Shown one piece after another: positions 58,783-64,000 of a stretch of 64,000 nucleotides of DNA. The stretch lies in the NCBI GenBank assembly GCA_032622095.1, contig CP136061.1, positions 175,793,692 to 175,857,691 of the forward strand. Reading direction: 5' to 3'. The position numbers and the translations under genes were made by a program. Origin of the DNA: Siphonodentalium dalli. Taxonomy: Eukaryota > Mollusca > Scaphopoda > Gadilida > Siphonodentaliidae. The notes beneath the pieces are model-generated. The model was not told where the DNA came from. It ran no database searches and was given only the letters and a program-made list of their open reading frames with translations. Position 1 is the first letter of the stretch. Every line of letters begins with the position of its first letter.

Positions 58783-59469
58783 ATAAATGGACTCCCCCAT
58801 TCAGTTATAATGTATACATTGAAAAAGTCCATTATTCATCTGGATGGATGTCATGGAAAAATAAGTAGCCAACAGATACTATATGTGCAGAAGGATTCCT
58901 ATTTATATTTGGTGGGAAATGTTCAGATAATAAGTTTAGAAAACGGTCTATGGCCGTTGGTTGAACTTAATATCTGAACATTTCGTAAGGAATCTACTTG
59001 TCTGGTCAATGAGTATTTAGTATAGAGAGGGTTAATACACGCATGGGAATGGTGAGATTAGTGGTAGTGATAAATAGTGAATGTGTAACTTGAGCAAACC
59101 CACACTGAGCATACTCATTAGCTTGTCATTCCTATCTAAGAAACCTTGTGGACTGTTATTGGTCTTCGGTCATAAAGATCACCATAAATTCCCAGGAATA
59201 CAAAATGTATTTTAAAGGCCAATTAAAGTTTTAAAGAGATGTCAAGATTTATAGAAAGCATACAGGTATCTTGGTGGAAGAAGCATATACACTCAAGATG
59301 ACTTCTCAGTTTTCATCTTGGATGTAGTTAAAAGTAATTAAAGCCAGAGATATCTATAGTTGGTGGGTCCTATGCATCTTTAATCACCAGTGAAATGTGG
59401 TTAGATCTTTTGTTACTGGTAAGCAGAAACAGCTAAGGTGAAAATAATTTTTTTTTTCCCCACCGACCC
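58783..59469. other. Right part of the Harbinger-like element; no gene
   Basis: No coding frame of note. 58915-58990 is a short imperfect inverted repeat around GAAATGTTCAGATAATAAG and TATCTGAACATTTC. Confidence 0.4.
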
Positions 59470-59750
59470 TACCAAAACAAGGTTAAATAAAAAAATATAT
59501 ATATTTGATTTTTATTTCCTTGTTGGGCCACAGAAAACAGGGTCGGCGGATCCATAAAGCAGTAAAATAAAAAAATTTGGCCTAACTGTCGAATTAATCA
59601 CCATAGCAAATAAACAGAGTTAAAACAGTTATAAAACAGTTTATTCTATAAAGTCTATTGAATTAACATTTTTTTTCTAAGTGGAAACAGCTATTAGCCA
59701 GTTTACACTGTAAACTAACTGTCTATTTAATCACCATAGAAAATAAATAT

Positions 59751-59909
59751 GCAATCAACGTCGTTTTCGATGCATCTGTCGACGTATAGAAGTGTCGGAT
59801 GCCGAATTACATACTGTATAATTTCGCGAAGCGAAATTATACAAAGTATGTAGTTCGGCATCCGACACTTCTATACGCCGACAGATGCATCGAAAACGAC
59901 GTTGATTGC
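59751..59909. repeat. Palindrome with ~75-bp arms
   Basis: Arms GCAATCAACGTCGTTTTCGA ... TATAATTTCG and reverse complement around CGAAGCG. Very few mismatches (CGACGTATAG versus CTATACGCCG). Same design as the other three palindromes. Confidence 0.85.
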
Positions 59910-60740
59910 TTATAATTACGACAATCCGCATATTAGTTGGTGATTAAACAAGTTCTTTTTAAAGAAACTATATTAAAAACACTAAAATGGTAAAACTACC
60001 CAAGTGATATTTGTGTCTGGACTCAGCTGCTCTTTTAACCGAAATGGGAATTTGGGTCGAGAATAAATTGGGCGACCGACCGGAAGTTCGAGATGAACAC
60101 GCACAATTCGATCGCTGTTTCCGATATTCCAACTACACAAAAGCAAGAGACCACACCCGTAAACTATTAAACTGTACTTGCTGGTGTAAATTTCACTTAT
60201 TTAAAACGATTCTAGAACATGTATTGTCATAAAGGCAATCCGATTCGATAGCAATTCCGAAGCGGTGTTCCCAAACTTCGCCACTGAATTTGTGGTCTCC
60301 GGCGACTCGAAAAGTAAACAATCGCTACAAAGGTGCATTCTATGCTCTCATGACCACTGCCATGTCATATTAGTATTGGCACGAAGCTGGATAAATGCTA
60401 ATACTAATGGTGGAATAGTTACGTAATACATTCTTTTATCCCCAAATAAATTAATGTACTATTTTGCTGTTTAATCGGCGATCATTATTCGCTGAGATTT
60501 GGCGTCTTGTGTTACCACTAGAAACGGAAGTGATTTCTTGCGATTTGATTGGTGGACAAAATAAAATTCCGGGTAAATTCGCCCCATGGATATTCGACTT
60601 GGTTTGCGAACTTTTTAAGGTATCACTACCCCCAGTGATGCGGGAAACGACACTTCCCTCCACTGATAGATATTGTCGCTACCAAGCGTATCTAAGGGCC
60701 TTGACCAATCAAATGCACGCATTTTAGTCAAAGCGAAAGT
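59910..60740. other. No gene recognised
   Basis: Two short frames, 60011-60232 and 60464-60727, show no recognisable domain. The GC content is slightly higher than that of the neighbours. Confidence 0.4.
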
Positions 60741-61187
60741 AGTGTTAATTATACAGAGTTAAAACAGATATGAAACAGTTTATTCTATAACGTCTCTTGA
60801 ATTTACATTTTTTTTCTAAGTTGAAACAGCTATTAGCCAGTTACACTGTAAACTAACTGTCTATTTAATTACCTTAATAGTAAAGAAACAGAGTTAAAAC
60901 AGTTATGAAACAGTTTATTCTGTAATGTCTATTGAATTTACTGGTTTTTTTTCAAAGTCAAAACAGCCACAAAACAGTTACACTGTAAAATGACTGTAAT
61001 TACAGCTACATCCCAGCTACATTTGACAGCCAAAAATTAGTTACACTGTAATTTGACTGTAATGACAGCTGTATCCCAGCTACACTTGACAGTCACAAAA
61101 CAGTTACACTGTAACATGACTGTAATAACAGCTACATCCCAGCTATACTTGATAGTCACAAAACAGTTACACTGCAATATGACTGTA
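60741..61187 (+). repeat. ACAGCTACATCCCAGCTACA tandem repeats, left part
   Basis: Units of ~62-64 bp with CACAAAACAGTTACACTGTA, ATGACTGTAATAACAGC and TACATCCCAGCTAC, preceded by two copies of the GTTAAAACAGTTATGAAACA repeat. The array resumes at 62144. Confidence 0.8.
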
Positions 61188-62143
61188 ATTATATCCCCAC
61201 TTTCGAAGAAAATGGGGGGTATACTGGATTGACTGCGTCTGTCCGTCACACTTTCTGCCTCCGTCCGTCGGTCCGTCTGTCGGTCCGTCCGTCCGTCCGA
61301 CCTAATAACTTGAACAACTATCAACCAATTTCAATAATGTTTTGTATGCAATCTCCTTAGGACTGTCTCTCTGCATGGTGCTAATTTCGGTTCGGTCCGA
61401 CTTTTTTTGTTAAAGTTACGCCTCATTTTCGACTTAGAAAATTTCTCACTTTTTTGGTTTCCGGATGATATCTCAAGTTTGGATCCTTTAATTGCAAATA
61501 CCGTTTGTAGATCAGTCATATCAAGATACAGGTTGAGTTCGAATTTGAGTTTGATCCGATGATTTTTTCTAGAGTAATGGACTTTTTTCGACTTTTTTTG
61601 GGGATTCCAGATGATAACTAAAGTTTGGACTGTTCAATTGAAAATTCCGTTTTTGTGTGAGTCAATGATATCCGGTGATTTTTCTCAGAGTTGTGGGCTT
61701 TTCGACTTATAAAATTAAATTTTCTTGTTTTTTCTTTGGTTTCCGGATGATAACTCAAGTTTGGATTGTTTAATTGGGAATTCCAAAAGTTATGGGCCTT
61801 CGACTTATTTTTTTTTTTTTTTAATAATTTTCTGTTTTTCTGTATGAGGGTACCTTCATGGTGTAATCAACTCCTCCTACAGTTTTGATCGTAGATATTG
61901 GAAACTTCGTTTTTTTTTGGATGCTATCACACTCGACAAAACCATCTTAGATGTTACGGTTGCGTTTCATTTTCTACCCTTTTTTGGGTTTCGGCAATCA
62001 TTCGAACAAATATGAACCAATATCAAAATTATTAATCCAAATTTTTCTTTAAAGTTAAAAATCTTTTTTTTGGGGTTTACGGATGAATGCGGGTTGAATT
62101 TGCAATGGTGGGGGTATGCTAGCACTCGAGTGCACACCTCTTG
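61188..62143 (+). repeat. ~0.95 kb insertion with (GTCC)n and dispersed repeat
   Basis: It starts TATATCCCCACTTTCGAAG-AAAATGGGGGGTATACTGG, then a GTCCGTC microsatellite (61231-61298). It then matches 29190-29470 (GATGATAACTCAAGTTTGGA, GTAATCAACTCCTCCTACAG). It interrupts the ACAGCTACATCCCAGC array. Confidence 0.65.
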
Positions 62144-62533
62144 TTACAGTTACATCCCAGCTAAACTTGACAGTCACAAAACAGTTACACTGTAATATGA
62201 CTGTAATGACAGCTACATCCCAGCTACACTTGATAGTCACAAAACAGTTACACTGTAATATGACTGTTATAACAGCTACATCCCAGCTTCTCTTGACAGC
62301 CACAAAACAGTTACACTGTAATATGACTGTAATGGCAGCTACCTTACAGTTACTAATTCCAGTCATAAAACAGTTACACATGTACACTGTATTATGACTC
62401 TGAACAGCCATGTTACAGTTATTGATTACAGATAACTTACAGCTATAGCTGTTTTAAAAACAACAATACAGCTACAAAACAGCTATAAAACAGTGTAGCT
62501 ATAAAAAACAGCTTAGCTGTATTTTGACAGGGG
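62144..62533 (+). repeat. ACAGCTACATCCCAGC repeats, right part and right end of composite
   Basis: Four ~63-bp units, then TACAAAACAGCTATAAAACA and the terminal GCTGTATTTTGACAGGGG. Confidence 0.75.
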
Positions 62534-62765
62534 TGAGCTTACACTGGCACTTTCTTTGCGTTTCCGAGCCATTTCCAAAGATCTAGGGTGCAAATATTTA
62601 TCAATGCAAGATCTGTGCGAATCTAGAACGAGATTGCGATCGGCTTCGTATCGAGGCCACAGAACTGTGTGTAGTCCAACGCCGTAGACTTCACTATATG
62701 TTAAGATTTTTTCAACCCGCTTGGTAAAACTTTAACGAAACGACTACTCGAGTCTTTACAACTGT
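62534..62765. other. Unique-looking flank; possible short exon on the minus strand
   Basis: On the minus strand ATG (62573) reads MARKRKESAS and is followed by GTAAGC, a good splice donor, just before the composite's end. Speculative; no other coding evidence. Confidence 0.25.
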
Positions 62766-64000
62766 ACAAATGAAATTTGTCATGGATGTTAACAATGACA
62801 TGTACTCTCAGGTGCCAAATAAACGTGATGGCTGAATAAACGTGTTGGCTTACATTTACCCCTAAAATTATTAATAGTGCTGGCATTTTCACTATATATA
62901 TCATGACCAAATAATAGTGATGGCCTACATATTCTTCCAAAATTAATAAGCGTGCTAGCACGTTTATTTGGCACCCAAGAGTAGATGGGAACGAGTCATT
63001 TTGGGGTCATTCAGCCATAAAACTTGGCCGCCGGCACAGGCTACAGGTCATACCTTTGGTCGGATCATTATGAAATTTGTCATGGGCGTTGACATTGACA
63101 TGTAGATGGGAACGAGTCATTTTGGGGTAATTCGGCAAAAAAACATGGCTGCCAGTGGCAATCTTGGATCTCAAAATTCAATCCATTAGCATGGGCTACA
63201 GACCGGAGTGTTCATCTGATCATCATGAAATTTGTGGTGGAAGTTAATATTGACATGTAGATGGGAACGAGTAATTTTGGGTCGATCAGCCATAAAACAT
63301 GGCCGCCATCTTGGATTTTACTCTTGGCATGACTAAATTGTTTGGCATGGGCTATAGGTCGCACCTATGGTCGGATCATAATGAGATCAGAATTCAATCC
63401 ATTAGCACGGGCTACAGGCCGAACTGTTCGCCTGATCATCATGATATTTGTATGGATGTTAATATTGACATGTAGATTGGAAGGAGTCATTTTGGGGTCA
63501 TTCAGCCATATAACATGGCCGCTGGCAGCCATCTTGGATTTTACTCATTGCATGACTAAATCCTTTCGCACGGGCTACAAGTCGTAGCTTTGGTCCGATT
63601 ATTATGAAATTTGTCATGGCTGTTAACATTGACATGTAGATGGGAATGAGTCATTTTGGGGTCATTCGACTATAAAACATGTCCACTGGCAGCCATCTTG
63701 GATTTTACTCTTTGCATGACTAAATCCTTTGGCGCACCCTCAGCCGATCATCACCAAACTTCATATTAATCTTGATAATTGATCTACTAGATTGAAGCTA
63801 TCAAATGTTTTTGAATTTCTTTTGAAAACATAGCCGCCAGCAACCATCTTGGATTTTACTTTATATATATATCTCTTCATGTTGATAATCTAGTATTACT
63901 TAGACATTTCAACTTTCCGCATTCCTAATCACTCCATTGACTGTAACACATGAAATTATTCCCTTTCCAAGTTGACCTACAGTGTCATTGACACTTTCGT
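62766..64000 (+). repeat. ~160-bp satellite, block 3 (runs to the window end)
   Basis: Units with GATGGGAACGAGTCATTTTG, AACATGGCCGCC and CATCTTGGATTTTACTC as at 32.5-35.5 kb. It ends with AAGTTGACCTACAGTGTCAT near 63970. Inserted at 62806-62978 is a segment with inverted GGTGCCAAATAAACGTG / CACGTTTATTTGGCACC ends. Frames here are repeat by-products. Confidence 0.8.

Larger units (their letters stand above)
55084..59582. mobile_element. Harbinger-like (Tourist-type) element, hosting a piggyBac
   Basis: TAA flanks both sides (55081-55083, 59583-59585). The left end GGCCAAACTTTTTTATTTTT and the reverse complement of the right end GGCCAAATTTTTTTATTTTA agree at 18 of 20, and the match continues through CTGCTTTA-GGAT. 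The broken host phrase GTAAACTAACTGTCTATTTA is intact at 59712 and 60849. A 3-bp TWA target and GG termini fit PIF/Harbinger. Without the piggyBac it would be ~1.1 kb and non-autonomous. Confidence 0.8.
48750..62533. mobile_element. 13.8 kb composite with inverted ends and AGCTG-type repeats
   Basis: The left end CCCCTGCCAAAATATAGCTA (48750) and the reverse complement of the right end, CCCCTGTCAAAATACAGCTA (62533), agree at 18 of 20 bases. Both ends continue in ACAGCTACATT or CAGCTGTTTT-like repeats. Such repeats recur at 48760-48890, 50030-50450, 51570-52075, 53480-53990, 54980-55080, 59600-59740, 60740-61190 and 62145-62520, and all other content looks inserted between them. Flanks TGTGCATGC and TGAGCTTAC match at 6 of 9, a doubtful target duplication. 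No element-encoded protein is visible. It might instead be several related short elements. Confidence 0.5.

Noticed and set aside
59020-59034. Second piggyBac-like end GAGAGGGTTAA
   Set aside because: No matching inverted partner with TTAA was found nearby.
1-64000. LTR retrotransposon, tRNA or rRNA genes
   Set aside because: I saw no pair of long terminal repeats, no gag/integrase motifs, and no cloverleaf or rRNA sequence that I could support by eye; a tRNA scan could still find a small gene.

Overview
This window is a gene-poor, repeat-dominated stretch of a eukaryotic nuclear genome. It is AT-rich and carries one 100-N assembly gap. I recognise no intact host gene, tRNA or rRNA. The transposon mix points to an animal, most likely a marine invertebrate: non-LTR elements of the CR1/jockey type, one of them with a PHD finger; Helitrons; hAT-like, piggyBac and Harbinger-like DNA transposons; a FLYWCH zinc-finger relic; and a decayed member of a multicopy zinc-finger-like protein family. 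A mollusc is my best guess, from general familiarity with such repeats rather than from a diagnostic gene.

Layout. 1-14.5 kb is a head-to-tail array of non-autonomous Helitrons. Units begin TCTATATAT and end in a short GC hairpin followed by CTAG. A ~1 kb hAT-like element (3306-4330) and a nearly complete ~5.6 kb LINE (about 4551-10205) sit inside one unit. 14.5-18.4 kb holds an inverted copy of a segment also present at 43.6-44.1 kb, broken by a LINE tail, then a second LINE inserted in a CCAAGG/AAGCTT satellite. 18.5-24.2 kb is bounded by well-matched ~45-bp inverted termini and contains a FLYWCH exon relic, suggesting a Mutator-like element. 25.6-29.9 kb is satellite sequence, including eleven ~170-bp units with long G and C runs. 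30.0-36.0 kb has inverted GGGGTCATCTC termini around a ~160-bp satellite. 36.6-38.1 kb is a hAT-like element with a perfect 8-bp target duplication. 39.7-45.8 kb is a decayed PHD/endonuclease/RT LINE split by a ~3.2 kb insertion. 45.8-48.7 kb (minus strand) is a frameshifted relic of the multicopy family.

48.75-62.53 kb appears to be one 13.8 kb composite with matching inverted ends, made largely of AGCTGTAA/ACAGCTACATT-type repeats. Nested inside are a TTAA-flanked 1.1 kb MITE, four-fold or fewer tandem repeats, palindromes, and a TAA-flanked Harbinger-like element that itself contains a TTAA-flanked piggyBac whose transposase is broken by one frameshift. The window ends in another block of the ~160-bp satellite.

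The genes do not form a host pathway. Their logic is that of nested mobile elements, and several insertion layers can be ordered from target-site duplications. All function assignments come from motifs read by eye; no alignment or database search was run.
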